Assembly (NCBI GenBank): GCA_036262515.1
Contig: DATAIT010000080.1
Span: 1-59,708, forward strand
From: Acidimicrobiales bacterium
GTDB lineage: Bacteria > Actinomycetota > Acidimicrobiia > Acidimicrobiales > GCA-2861595
Reading direction: 5' to 3'
DNA length: 59,708 nucleotides
Shown piece by piece: positions 28,168 to 40,629 of this stretch (positions within the stretch are counted from its first letter, which is position 1; every line of letters starts with the position of its first letter). The position numbers were made by a program, and so were the translations under genes. The notes beneath the pieces were generated by a model, which worked only from the letters and a program-made list of their open reading frames with translations, made no database searches and was not told where the DNA came from.

Positions 28168-28350
28168 GTTGTCGCCCCTAGCTCCTGTTCGTCGGACCGG
28201 TCGAGGTCGGCCAGGAACACAATCCTGCCAACCCAACTCGATCCTCCGCGACCCAGTGCGCGCGTGCAATAACTGATTTCTGCACCTACGTGCTATTCGC
28301 GACGCTTGTGCAGTTGCGGCCAAGCCGAGCGGTCTGGCAGCCGCCCTGGT

Positions 28351-28488
28351 TCAGGCTTCGCTACAGGTGCAGTTGTCGGTGGGCAGCCCGCAACCCTCAC
28401 ATGCCAGCCGCCCTTCGTGCCCCCCGGTCCGCACCGGTCGGTCGCACTTGTGGCAACGACCGACGACCTTGCCCTGTCCGCTGCTCAT
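28351..28488 (-). CDS. 45-residue Cys-rich zinc-ribbon micro-protein
   Basis: ATG 28488 is preceded by CCAAAGGAGCGAAC, an excellent ribosome-binding site. The product has Cys12-x2-Cys15, Cys30-x2-Cys33 and a terminal Cys40-x-Cys42. The first four would hold one zinc ion in a ribbon, and the extra pair may add a second metal or redox site. No known family is recognised. It is first in a row of three tiny minus-strand genes and diverges from the GntR-regulated operon. Confidence 0.72.
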   Translation of the reverse strand: MSSGQGKVVGRCHKCDRPVRTGGHEGRLACEGCGLPTDNCTCSEA

Positions 28489-28713
28489 GTTCGCTCCTTT
28501 GGGGGGATGTCACCCGGGATCACACGGGGACGGTCCGAAGAACTACCACACCGGCGCGGTCAGGTTCCACAGTCGGTGTCGAAACCCGCGCACGTCGTTC
28601 CCCCCGGTGCGACCGGAGGACACGTCGACGGGCCCGCGTGTGTCGACCTCGGTGTGCCCGAGGCGAGGCTTCGGCCCGGACACGTCCATCGTTTTGTGCT
28701 AGTACATAGATAC
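28489..28713. promoter_or_regulatory. Divergent intergenic region with palindromic operator
   Basis: The near-perfect palindrome TGTGCTAGTACA (28695-28706) lies 7 bases before ATG 28714 and overlaps a -10-like TACATA (28703-28708). GntR-family regulators of the YtrA type recognise GTnnACTAnnnAC-like palindromes, and the operon ends in such a regulator, so autoregulation is likely. The spacing suggests a leaderless message. The rest of the 225 bases shows no gene. Confidence 0.5.
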
Positions 28714-28923
28714 ATGGCCCTCGCGATCGGGATGTTCCTCGTCGTACTGCCGGGCGTCCTTGTGGCCGTCGCCGGCCGCCGACCCGGCGAGGCGTCACTG
28801 CAGCGTCTGGCCGTGACCGTGCTCGGCGACGGCTCGCCCGTGGCGACCGCTCGCTGCTCGCCAGCCGCCTGCGTCGGCGGCGCCTGTCGTCGGCGGTTGG
28901 AGCGGTCGCGGGACTGTGGATGA
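28714..28923 (+). CDS. Possible 69-residue membrane protein
   Basis: From ATG 28714, residues 2-20 (ALAIGMFLVVLPGVLVAV) form a hydrophobic helix. The first two thirds look coding by their high third-position GC, but the Cys/Arg-rich end may be a frame-shifted tail. The stop overlaps the next start (ATGA at 28920). Its position behind the operator favours a real gene. Confidence 0.42.
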   Translation: MALAIGMFLVVLPGVLVAVAGRRPGEASLQRLAVTVLGDGSPVATARCSPAACVGGACRRRLERSRDCG

Positions 28924-29651
28924 CAGCCTCATGGCAGAGCGCCACGTGGACCTGGGACGGCCTCCTCTCGTCTGTGGCGTTGCCGGTATCAGGGGTCACG
29001 CCGGGCGTCGGCGGCGTCACCGTGGCCGCTCGGTCGTTCGCCCTCAGCCTCAACGTGTTCGGGGTTCTCGCCGGCTTCGCATGCGGCCTGCTGCTGGCGG
29101 AGTGGACCGGGACGGCGTCGGCGGACCGTACTCACCGAGCGGCGTTTCTGACACGTCGGGACGCCGCCTCGTACCTGGCCCGGTGGGTGCGGGTCGTACT
29201 CGTCGTCAGTGCCATCGCCGCTCTGGCAACGCTCGCGGTGGCCGCCACCGGGCCGCACTCGGCTTCCGCGGCTGGCCACTACGAACCCGGCTCGCCGTGG
29301 TGGGCCATCGTCCTCGTCGGCGTCGGCGTCGGCGCACTTGCGACGCGAGCGGGCGTGCTCTCGTCCCCACCGCATGCTGCCGACGGTGACGCCCTGGCCA
29401 CCAGGGAGCTCACACGGGCGCTCACGGCGGCAACGCTGACGGTCGTCGCCCTGGCCGCGTTCACCGGCTCGGCGGCCTCGAGCCTCGGGCGCGTCTCGAC
29501 CTGGTACGGCTGGGGCTGGGGAGACGGCACGGCCACCGCCGCCATCGCCCTCTCGCTCGTCACCACCGGCCTCGTGGTCGCAGCCTTCCTCACGCCGTAT
29601 TGGGCGATCGCCTCGGACGTCGGTGCGAGAGCACACCTGTCGACGCCGTGA
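28920..29651 (+). CDS. Polytopic membrane protein of GntR-linked operon
   Basis: A 243-residue protein with about five hydrophobic segments (near 18-35, 43-60, 88-110, 128-142, 170-185 and 208-230), some short. Family unknown. The overlap with the GntR gene (GTGA at 29648) and the operator upstream argue that the regulator controls it. YtrA-type GntR genes commonly sit with ABC or other membrane transport genes. No ATP-binding partner is present here. Confidence 0.65.
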   Translation: MTASWQSATWTWDGLLSSVALPVSGVTPGVGGVTVAARSFALSLNVFGVLAGFACGLLLAEWTGTASADRTHRAAFLTRRDAASYLARWVRVVLVVSAIAALATLAVAATGPHSASAAGHYEPGSPWWAIVLVGVGVGALATRAGVLSSPPHAADGDALATRELTRALTAATLTVVALAAFTGSAASSLGRVSTWYGWGWGDGTATAAIALSLVTTGLVVAAFLTPYWAIASDVGARAHLSTP

Positions 29652-30007
29652 TCGTCGATGTCGACTTCGCCCTGCCCGTCCCGCCCTACGAGCAGATCAG
29701 GCGCGCCATCACCACTGCCGTGGGGCGCCGACAGCTCGAAGCCGGCACCCGGTTGCCGACGGTACGCCAGCTCGCTCGCGACCTCGAGGTCTCGCCGGCC
29801 ACGGTTTCGCATGCCTATCGGGAGCTGGAGCGGGACGGGCTCGTATACGGGGCGGGGAGGAAAGGGACGTTCGTCGCAGACGCTGGCCGACCGGCCGCCC
29901 GGCCGGTCCCCGGCCTCGCTCGTGAGTTCGTCGAACAAGCTCGCCGAACGGGTGCCAACCGCTCGGCCATCCTGCACGCCGTGATCGACGCGCTCGGAGA
30001 CGACTGA
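29648..30007 (+). CDS. GntR-family transcription regulator, YtrA subfamily
   Basis: A 119-residue repressor-like protein. The winged helix (about residues 10-75) contains PPYEQIRRAITTAV, LPTVRQLARDLEVSPATVSHAYRELERDGLV and GAGRKGTFVAD, the full GntR signature. Only a short dimerisation tail follows, as in the YtrA subfamily, so there is no ligand-binding FCD or UTRA domain. It begins with a GTG overlapping the membrane-protein stop. The palindrome at 28695-28706 is its likely operator. Confidence 0.85.
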   Translation: MIVDVDFALPVPPYEQIRRAITTAVGRRQLEAGTRLPTVRQLARDLEVSPATVSHAYRELERDGLVYGAGRKGTFVADAGRPAARPVPGLAREFVEQARRTGANRSAILHAVIDALGDD

Positions 30008-30237
30008 CTGGAACGGCGGCCGGGGTCCGATGGCCTCGGCACCCCAGTTGCCGATGTCCGACTCACCCGCTCGTACCGAGAAGGTGCGAGCCCGGCACGG
30101 GTGCGACGGATCCGGCTTCGTGAAGGTGCGCCCGGGCGGGCGTCATGTTCAGCCGCCGTGGCAAGACGGGTCCATTCGGTCGCGTGAGATGCTGAGTCCG
30201 TGCAGCGGCCGTCGTCGTCGCTCCGGTCCGGCTCGGC

Positions 30238-30587
30238 ATGAGCGCGCCCGGCGTTGAGCACGGAGTGCGCGAGCTGTGCCTGCATCTTCCCGGGGCGACA
30301 GAGCGGCTGAGCCACGGTGCGCCGGCATTCTTCGCCGGGAAGCAGTTCGTGATGCTCTGGCCCGACGGTCACCACGACCATGGGTTTCCGCACCTGTGGT
30401 GCGCCGCCCCGGCGGGCGCCCGAGCCGAGCTGACCGGCACCGGGCCCGAGCGCTTCTTCCGGCCGCCCTACGTCGGCGGGCGTGGATGGATCGGCGTGCG
30501 CCTGGACGGCGACGTCCGCTGGGACGAGGTCCGGCCCGGTGCGAGGAGGCCTACCGAACCGTTTCGCCGTTCCGGGAGTGGGGCTAG
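30238..30587 (+). pseudogene. MmcQ/YjbR family protein, frameshifted near its end
   Basis: From ATG 30238 the protein matches the MmcQ/YjbR (DUF419) family: LPGATERLSHGAPAFF, QFVMLWPDGHHDHG, ERFFRPPYVGGRGWIGVRLDGDV. After RWDEVR the frame runs on into tRNA-Ile, whereas another frame supplies a fitting C-terminus (CEEAYRTVSPFREWG) and a stop at 30585-30587. One missing base in the CGGCCCGG run near 30530 would join them. With the repair the stop lies 9 bases into the 3' end of tRNA-Ile on the other strand. Either a sequencing error or recent decay. The family fold is CyaY-like, of unknown function. Confidence 0.7.
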
Positions 30588-30652
30588 ATGGAGTCGAACC
30601 ATCGACCTCAGCATTATCAGTGCTGCGCTCTAACCAGCTGAGCTATAGCCCC
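30579..30652 (-). tRNA. ileT: tRNA-Ile (GAU)
   Basis: A complete 74-base cloverleaf with acceptor GGGGCTA/TAGCCCC, D arm GCTC...GAGC, anticodon stem CAGCA/TGCTG around CTGATAA (anticodon GAT), and T arm GATGG-TTCGACT-CCATC. The discriminator is A and CCA is not encoded. It lies 40 bases beyond the DUF3566 stop, the normal actinobacterial position downstream of gyrA. Confidence 0.97.
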
Positions 30653-30692
30653 GGGGGACTCGCGACGTTAGCAAGCCACGGCGGCCGTGACC

Positions 30693-31094
30693 TCACACCA
30701 GGGTGGTGCGCGCCGGCTCCTCTTCGAGGACGGTGATCTCCACGCCGCCCACGACGTCGGCCGTCAGGTTGTAGAGCACCGCCATGAGCACGTTGGCCCC
30801 TGTGCCCAGGAGCACGAGCACGAGGCCGCCGATGGCGGTGGACTCGAGCAGCAGCGTTCCGTTGAACGCGAACGACTCCAGCGCAAACAGCTCCCGGATG
30901 AACCGCTCGACGTTGTCGATCACGCCCGTCACCGAGGCGGCGGCCCACAGCAGCGTGCCGGCCACCATGGCCACCAGCAGCATGCAGGCGTAGAACAGCA
31001 GGGAGAATCGCATGACGCTCCACGGGTCGACCCTGCGGATGACCCGGCGGAGCCGTCTCCCCTGCGACACCTGCTCACGGTAGTCGGTACCCAC
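30693..31094 (-). CDS. DUF3566 membrane protein
   Basis: A 133-residue protein with two membrane spans (VMRFSLLFYACMLLVAMVAG and LESTAIGGLVLVLLGTGANV) and the DUF3566 pattern RRVDPWSVMRFSLLFY and LYNLTADVVGGVEITVLEEE. The gene is conserved just downstream of gyrA in actinobacteria (Rv0007 in M. tuberculosis). Its function is unknown. GTG 31094 follows GAGG and overlaps the preceding gene by 20 bases; GTG 31070 is a possible alternative start. Confidence 0.88.
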   Translation of the reverse strand: MGTDYREQVSQGRRLRRVIRRVDPWSVMRFSLLFYACMLLVAMVAGTLLWAAASVTGVIDNVERFIRELFALESFAFNGTLLLESTAIGGLVLVLLGTGANVLMAVLYNLTADVVGGVEITVLEEEPARTTLV

Positions 31095-31653
31095 AGACCT
31101 CGAAGTGGACCGGGTGGACCTCCGGATACGGCTGGCACAGACCGGCCCGGGCGGCCGCAGGGAGCAGCGTGGCGACGAAGTCGGCGGGGACGTCGACGGC
31201 CAGACCGCGCTGATGGCGGGTCGCGGCGTCTCCCGGCAGCCCCGTTCCTGCCGGCGAGGGCACCACCGGGACGGGGCGCCCGAGCAGCTGGGCCGCCCTG
31301 GCCAGGGCGGCCCGCAGCGCCGGCGCAGGACCGGCCCCTCCGCCGCCGCCGCCCCTGGCCCGGGCGTGCGCCGTGGCACCGCCCAGGACGACGTCGACGC
31401 GCGCGTCGGGGCCCAACCGCTCGAACCGCACCACCGTCGCGTCGTTGGCGGCGGCCGCCGCATCCGCGGCCGGGCGGCCACCTACTGCGCCGGCCAGGGC
31501 GGCGGCATCGGCCGCCGTGGTCGCCCGGGCCCGCGCCACCGCCGCTCCTCCCATCCTGCCTGCGGCCAGGCAGACCAGCCCGGCCAGAACGATCACCACG
31601 GTCAGCAGGGGCAGGACCTGACCGCGCTCCTGCGCCGGCGCGTTCTCGTGCAT
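31075..31653 (-). CDS. TadG-like membrane protein fused to a VanY-like peptidase domain
   Basis: A 192-residue protein. The N-terminus (GQVLPLLTVVIVLAGLVCLAAGR, about 11-33) is the TadE/TadG-type anchor, followed by ARATTAADAAALAGA as in pilus-like TadG proteins. The C-terminal half has HQRGLAVDV (His147, Asp154) and PVHFEVCG (His183), matching the zinc-binding pattern of VanY/D-Ala-D-Ala carboxypeptidases. Two cysteines (173, 187) could form a disulfide. Thus a cell-surface peptidoglycan peptidase on a Tad-like anchor is inferred. The domain is short, so activity is uncertain. It sits between gyrA and DUF3566. Confidence 0.65.
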   Translation of the reverse strand: MHENAPAQERGQVLPLLTVVIVLAGLVCLAAGRMGGAAVARARATTAADAAALAGAVGGRPAADAAAAANDATVVRFERLGPDARVDVVLGGATAHARARGGGGGGAGPAPALRAALARAAQLLGRPVPVVPSPAGTGLPGDAATRHQRGLAVDVPADFVATLLPAAARAGLCQPYPEVHPVHFEVCGYRLP

Positions 31654-31727
31654 GCATCCTCCACGTGTTTGTCGGTGTTTCGCTGCGGTGGGGGAAGCAG
31701 GCGGGCCGGCGGCGCCGGCCAGTGTGG

Positions 31728-34199
<2,472 letters not shown>

Positions 34200-34280
34200 C
34201 GGACCCTCCGGACGCGATCGATGCTGGGTCGGGCCACCAGTGGAGCCGTGGGCGCGGCGACCCCCGGACGCGGGGCGGAA

Positions 34281-36230
<1,950 letters not shown>

Positions 36231-36378
36231 GCAGGCGCGACCTTTCACAGGTGTGGAGTCGAGAGGCGACTCGGGCGCAAAAGTGCGGTTTCAGCCGAAG
36301 AAACTGCTGCTCAGAGGCCCGAATTGCAATGATGGCAGTTTACCACCGGGGTGCGACATACGAGGGGAGCCGACCCGG

Positions 36379-36711
36379 CTAGCGGCGGTTCCTCACGCGC
36401 ACCTCCAGGCGCTCCGCCACGGGTGCGCCAACGATCCGGGCGATGCGCTCGAGGATCTCTGCCCCGCGGTAGCGCAGCTCGGTCGCCGACGCCGGGTCAC
36501 CGACGCCGACGACGAGGGTGCCACCGGCCAGACGCAGCGGCCGCGACCGTCGCGCCGCCTCGTCGCCCACGATCTCGGCCCACCGCCCGAAGACCACGCG
36601 CAGCGCGCCAGCGCCGGGCGCGCCCAGCTCGCGGGCCAGCCGGTCGAGCGACGTGTCGATCCTGGCGGGATCCTTGGGCGACGCCCCCGGGAGCGGCTTC
36701 CATGTCGTCAT
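36379..36711 (-). CDS. dciA: DciA-type replicative helicase loader (DUF721)
   Basis: A 110-residue protein from ATG 36711. The domain pattern (VVFGRWAEIVGDEAARRSRPLRLAGGTLVVGV, then ELRYRGAEILERI) matches DUF721/DciA, the ancestral loader that recruits DnaB-type helicase where DnaC/DnaI is missing. Position between recF and gyrB is the actinobacterial norm. The N-terminal 20 residues are Pro-rich. Confidence 0.88.
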   Translation of the reverse strand: MTTWKPLPGASPKDPARIDTSLDRLARELGAPGAGALRVVFGRWAEIVGDEAARRSRPLRLAGGTLVVGVGDPASATELRYRGAEILERIARIVGAPVAERLEVRVRNRR

Positions 36712-36784
36712 TCCCGGCGCCCCGGCGTGGCGCGGCCGGCCCGAGGCATGCGCCCGCCGTCCTCCGACCAGAGGTCGAGCGCAT

Positions 36785-37858
36785 TCACAGGATCTTGCCC
36801 TCGTGGACACGGACGGTGTGCGCCGGGACCGCTCCGGACGGCACGTGTGCGGCGGTGGTGAGCAGGACCTGGCCGTCCGGCAGGTGGCACAGGAGTGCGG
36901 CCGAGCGGTCGCCGTCGAGCTCGGAGAACACGTCGTCGAGCAGGAGGACGGGCGGCTCGCCCACGGCCTCGGTGACGGCCCGGTGGGCAGCCAGGCGCAG
37001 CGCCAGCGCCATCGACCGCTGCTCCCCCTGCGAGGCGTGCGTGCGGGCCGGGAGGCCGCCGACGGTCAGCCGCAACTCGTCGCGGTGCGGCCCCACCGTG
37101 GACAGGCCCCTGCGGACGTCGTCGGTGCGGGCCGCGGCCAGCGCCGGGGCCAGTGGGCCCTGCCAGGACCGCTCGTATGCGATGGCGATGTCGGCGGGCG
37201 CCCCCGCCAACTCGTCGTAGGCCTTTCCCAGCGGCCCTTCCAGACCGGCCACGAGCTCGGCGCGCGCATCGGCCAACGCCTCGCCGGTGGCGGCGAGTTT
37301 GGCGTCCCACACGTCGAGCGTCGGTTCGGCCGACGGGTCGAGACGCCCCTTGCACTGCCTGAGGAGGGCGTTGCGCTGTCGCAGGACGCGCTCGAAGTCG
37401 GATCTGGTGGCGGCATTGCGGGGATGCAGGCCGACGAGGGCGTCGTCGAGGTAGCGGCGGCGAGCCGACGGGCCACCCTTCACCAGCTCCAGGTCGTCCG
37501 GCGAGAACACGCTGACGCGCAACGCGCCCAGCAGGTCGGCCGCCCGCCGCAGCGGCTGCGAGTTCACCAGGGTGCGGTTCCGGCCGGCGGCGGAGATCTC
37601 GGCCTCGATGAGGAGCGCCCGGCCGCCGCGGTCCCCCTCCGCCCGCACGACGGCGGTGGCGCTCCCGGTGCGCACGAGCGCGTCGGGGGGCGCGCCACGG
37701 AACGAGTCGAGGGTGGCCAGGTAGGCGACCGCCTCGATGAGGTTCGTCTTGCCCTGCCCGTTCCCGCCCTGCACCACGGTGAGGCCGGCCGGCGCCAGCT
37801 CGACCTCGGCCGACGTGTAGTTCCGGAAGTCGGTCAGCCACACCCGCCGCAACCGCAC
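36785..37858 (-). CDS. recF: Recombination protein RecF
   Basis: A 357-residue SMC-like ATPase that loads RecA at gaps. It has Walker A GGNGQGKTN (31-39), the signature STVGPHRDEL and SQGEQRSMALALRLA, and Walker B LLLDDVFSELD. The ATG at 37858 lies 10 bases after the dnaN stop, so they form an operon. Confidence 0.96.
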   Translation of the reverse strand: MRLRRVWLTDFRNYTSAEVELAPAGLTVVQGGNGQGKTNLIEAVAYLATLDSFRGAPPDALVRTGSATAVVRAEGDRGGRALLIEAEISAAGRNRTLVNSQPLRRAADLLGALRVSVFSPDDLELVKGGPSARRRYLDDALVGLHPRNAATRSDFERVLRQRNALLRQCKGRLDPSAEPTLDVWDAKLAATGEALADARAELVAGLEGPLGKAYDELAGAPADIAIAYERSWQGPLAPALAAARTDDVRRGLSTVGPHRDELRLTVGGLPARTHASQGEQRSMALALRLAAHRAVTEAVGEPPVLLLDDVFSELDGDRSAALLCHLPDGQVLLTTAAHVPSGAVPAHTVRVHEGKIL

Positions 37859-37868
37859 GGACCGCTTC

Positions 37869-38981
37869 CTAGGACACCCGTACCGGCATGAGCAGGTACA
37901 TGTACTCCTCGCCCTCCACCGGGCGGATCACGGCGGGGCGCAGGGCATCGAGCGTCTCGAGCAGGATCTCGTCGCCCACCACCGCTTCGACACCCTCCAT
38001 GAGATAGGTCGGATTGAAGGCCACGGTCATCTCCGCGCCCTCGTACTTGGCATCGACCTCCTCGGAGGCCTGGCCCACCTCGGTGCTCACGACCGTGAGG
38101 ACGATGACGTCGGAGCGCAGTGCCATGCGCACCGGTGTGGTGGCGTCACGCACGAGCAGCTTGACCCGGCGCACGGCGTCGAGCAGCGCCTCCTTGGCCA
38201 CGACCAGGCGGTTCGGGTACGACGACGGGATGAGCTGGCGGTAGTTCGGGAACTCGCCCTCGATCAGCCTGGTCGTGAGGCGCACGTCGCCCACCTCGAA
38301 GGTGGCGTCGTGATCGCCCAGGCGCAGGATGACCTCCCTGTCGGCCGACAGCAGCCGCTGCAGCTCGGACAGCGCCTTGGACGGCACGAGGACGTGCTGA
38401 CCCTCGCCGAGGACGGTGGTGCCCGGCAGATCGCGTACCGCCAGCCGGTACGAGTCGGTAGCCACCAGCCGCAGTCCCGCCGGCTCGGCCGCCATCAGCA
38501 CGCCGGTGAGGATGGGCCGGGCGTCGTCCGCCGAGGCGGCCCGCACGACTTGGCGCAGCGCGTCGGCGAAATGGGCGCCGGCCAGAGTGACCGCGTCGCC
38601 GGCGCCACTGTCGCCCGCCACGGTCGGCAGCCGGGGGAAGTCGCCCGCCGGGAGCATGCGCACGGCGAACTGAGAGCGTCCGGCGGTGATGCGGACCTCG
38701 TCGTCGCCCGCCTCGATGGTGACCGCCCCGGGCTCGAGCGCCCGCACGATATCGGCCGCCAGGCGGGCGGGGATCACGCACACGCCGTCGGTGCCGCTGC
38801 CCACGGGGACGTCGACCAGGATGGTGAGGTCGAGATCGGAACCGGCCACGAGGAGCCGGTCGCCGCGCACCTCCAGCCGCACGCCGGACAGCACCGGCAG
38901 CGCGCCACCGCGGCTGGTGACGGCCCGGCCTGCCGTGGTGAGCGCCTCGACGAGCGTGTCTCGTTCAGTCCGGAGCTTCAA
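37869..38981 (-). CDS. dnaN: DNA polymerase III beta subunit (sliding clamp)
   Basis: A 370-residue clamp from ATG 38981. It begins MKLRTERDTLVEALTTAGRA and has the three repeated clamp folds and the family C-terminus YLLMPVRVS. It holds the replicase on DNA and recruits repair proteins. It is preceded by a 205-base non-coding gap after dnaA. Confidence 0.97.
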   Translation of the reverse strand: MKLRTERDTLVEALTTAGRAVTSRGGALPVLSGVRLEVRGDRLLVAGSDLDLTILVDVPVGSGTDGVCVIPARLAADIVRALEPGAVTIEAGDDEVRITAGRSQFAVRMLPAGDFPRLPTVAGDSGAGDAVTLAGAHFADALRQVVRAASADDARPILTGVLMAAEPAGLRLVATDSYRLAVRDLPGTTVLGEGQHVLVPSKALSELQRLLSADREVILRLGDHDATFEVGDVRLTTRLIEGEFPNYRQLIPSSYPNRLVVAKEALLDAVRRVKLLVRDATTPVRMALRSDVIVLTVVSTEVGQASEEVDAKYEGAEMTVAFNPTYLMEGVEAVVGDEILLETLDALRPAVIRPVEGEEYMYLLMPVRVS

Positions 38982-39186
38982 GCAACTGCCTTTCTTCTTT
39001 GTAGAAAAAGATCTAGGAGAAGTAGTAGAGGGTGTGGATTGGGGAAAACCACATCCGACCGCAGGTCAGAGCGGGTTTTTGCAACAGCCGGAAATCCCCA
39101 GGCTTCCACAGGGAGCAGCCGGTACCGGTGATGGCCCGGGGAGGACGGCGCTCGTGTCCCCCGAATCACAACGGTTCGACACAGGA
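38982..39186. other. dnaA-dnaN intergenic region with weak DnaA-box-like sites
   Basis: This 205-base gap is locally AT-richer near 38990-39030 (CTTTCTTCTTTGTAGAAAAAG). Box-like sites are TGTGGATTG (39033-39041, reverse complement CAATCCACA) and GCTTCCACA (39102-39110). Each differs from TTATCCACA or TTGTCCACA at two positions. It must contain the dnaN promoter and could be part of oriC. Confidence 0.45.
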
Positions 39187-40629
39187 TCATTCACCGGTCA
39201 TGACACGCCGCGTGAGCTGCTCGACGTCCTGGTACACCTTGGCCCGGGCCGGCATGAGGCTCTCGATCTTCTTGACGGCGTGGATCACCGTCGTGTGGTC
39301 GCGGCCGCCGAACGAGTTGGCGATGGCCGGGTAGCTGTAGTCGGTGAGCTGGCGGAGCACGTACATGGCGATCTGGCGGGCCTGGACCAGGGGCCGGCTG
39401 CGGTTGGGCCCCTTGAGGTCGTCGACCGAGAACCCCGACAGCTCAGAGGCGAGCTGGATGACGAGGTCGAGCGTGACGGGTCGTTGGTGGTTGGAGACGG
39501 CCTCCGCCAGCACCTTCTCGGCCAGCTCGAAGGTGAGAGGGTAGTCGTGGAGACGGGCGTAGGCCACCACCTTGGTGAGTGCCCCCTCGAGCTCGCGGAT
39601 GTTGTCGCGGATGAGGTTGGCGATCAGCACGAGGACGTCGTCGGGAACGACGCTGGCCTGCTTCTCCGCCTTCTTGCGCAGGATGGCGATGCGGGTCTCG
39701 AGGTCCGGTGCCTTGACGTCGGTGACGAGGCCGGCCAGCAGTCGGCTGCGGAAGCGCCCGTGCAGCGAGATCATGTCGGTGGGCGAGCGATCGGAGACGA
39801 TGACGATCTGCTTGGACGCCTCCTGGAGCTCGTTGAAGGTGTAAAAGAACTCCTCGCCGAGTCGCTCGCTCTGCATGATGAACTGAAAATCGTCCATGAG
39901 CAGCACGTCGCACTCGCGGTACCGGCGCTTGAACGCCAGCGTCGTCTTGCTCCGCAGGGCTTCCACGAACTCGTTCATGCACGCTTCCGTGGGCGTGTAG
40001 CGCACCGTGTAATTCGGGAAGTGCTGGCGCACGTAGTTGCCGATGGCGTGCAGCAGGTGGGTCTTGCCGAGCCCGCTGTCCCCGTAGATGACCAGCGGGT
40101 TGTAGGCCAGACCGGGAGTCTCCGCCACCACGCCCGCGGCGGCGCGCGCGAAGCGGTTGGAGTCGGCGGTGACGAAGGCGTCGAAGTTGAAGTTCGGCTG
40201 CAGCGCGTTCCGTTCCCGACCCCCGATGTCGGACGGGGCGGGATCCGCGCCGGGCCCCGTCGGGTCCGGGACATCGCCGCCACCTGCGCCGTTCAGGTCG
40301 GCCCGGACGGCGAGGACGGGGTCGGCGTCGTCCTCCTGCTCATCCACTCGACCCTCGTCGCCGTCGTTGACGGCGCCCGTCGGGGTGCGAACCACGAAGT
40401 CGACGGCGACCGCATGGCCCGCCAACTCGCTGACGGCGTCGGTGATCAGCTGGTGGTGGTTTCCCAACAGCCGCTCCATCACCACGGCGTTCGGCACGGA
40501 GAGCACGAGCCGGTACTCGTCGGCCCACGACGGCTGGATCTGTGTGAACCAGATGCGCCAGGCGGCCTCGCTGACCATCCCCTGCAGCGCCTCGGCGCAC
40601 AGGGCCCATACCCGCTCGGCGTCCGTCAA
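39187..40629 (-). CDS. dnaA: Chromosomal replication initiator DnaA
   Basis: About 480 residues from TTG 40629. Domain I (WALCAEALQGMVSEAAWRIWF), an acidic linker (about 85-140), the AAA+ domain with Walker A GDSGLGKTH (183-191) and Walker B LLMDDFQF, and the C-terminal DNA-binding GGRDHTTVIHAVKKIE signature are all present. No ATG or GTG lies near the domain I start; TTG with GGGGAAGGCAGG upstream fits best. It assembles at oriC to open DNA and recruit helicase. Confidence 0.95.
   Translation of the reverse strand: MTDAERVWALCAEALQGMVSEAAWRIWFTQIQPSWADEYRLVLSVPNAVVMERLLGNHHQLITDAVSELAGHAVAVDFVVRTPTGAVNDGDEGRVDEQEDDADPVLAVRADLNGAGGGDVPDPTGPGADPAPSDIGGRERNALQPNFNFDAFVTADSNRFARAAAGVVAETPGLAYNPLVIYGDSGLGKTHLLHAIGNYVRQHFPNYTVRYTPTEACMNEFVEALRSKTTLAFKRRYRECDVLLMDDFQFIMQSERLGEEFFYTFNELQEASKQIVIVSDRSPTDMISLHGRFRSRLLAGLVTDVKAPDLETRIAILRKKAEKQASVVPDDVLVLIANLIRDNIRELEGALTKVVAYARLHDYPLTFELAEKVLAEAVSNHQRPVTLDLVIQLASELSGFSVDDLKGPNRSRPLVQARQIAMYVLRQLTDYSYPAIANSFGGRDHTTVIHAVKKIESLMPARAKVYQDVEQLTRRVMTGE

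Noticed and set aside
30030-30257. 75-codon plus-strand frame before the MmcQ/YjbR gene
   Set aside because: Arg-rich, no ribosome-binding site, overlaps the next start; treated as non-coding.
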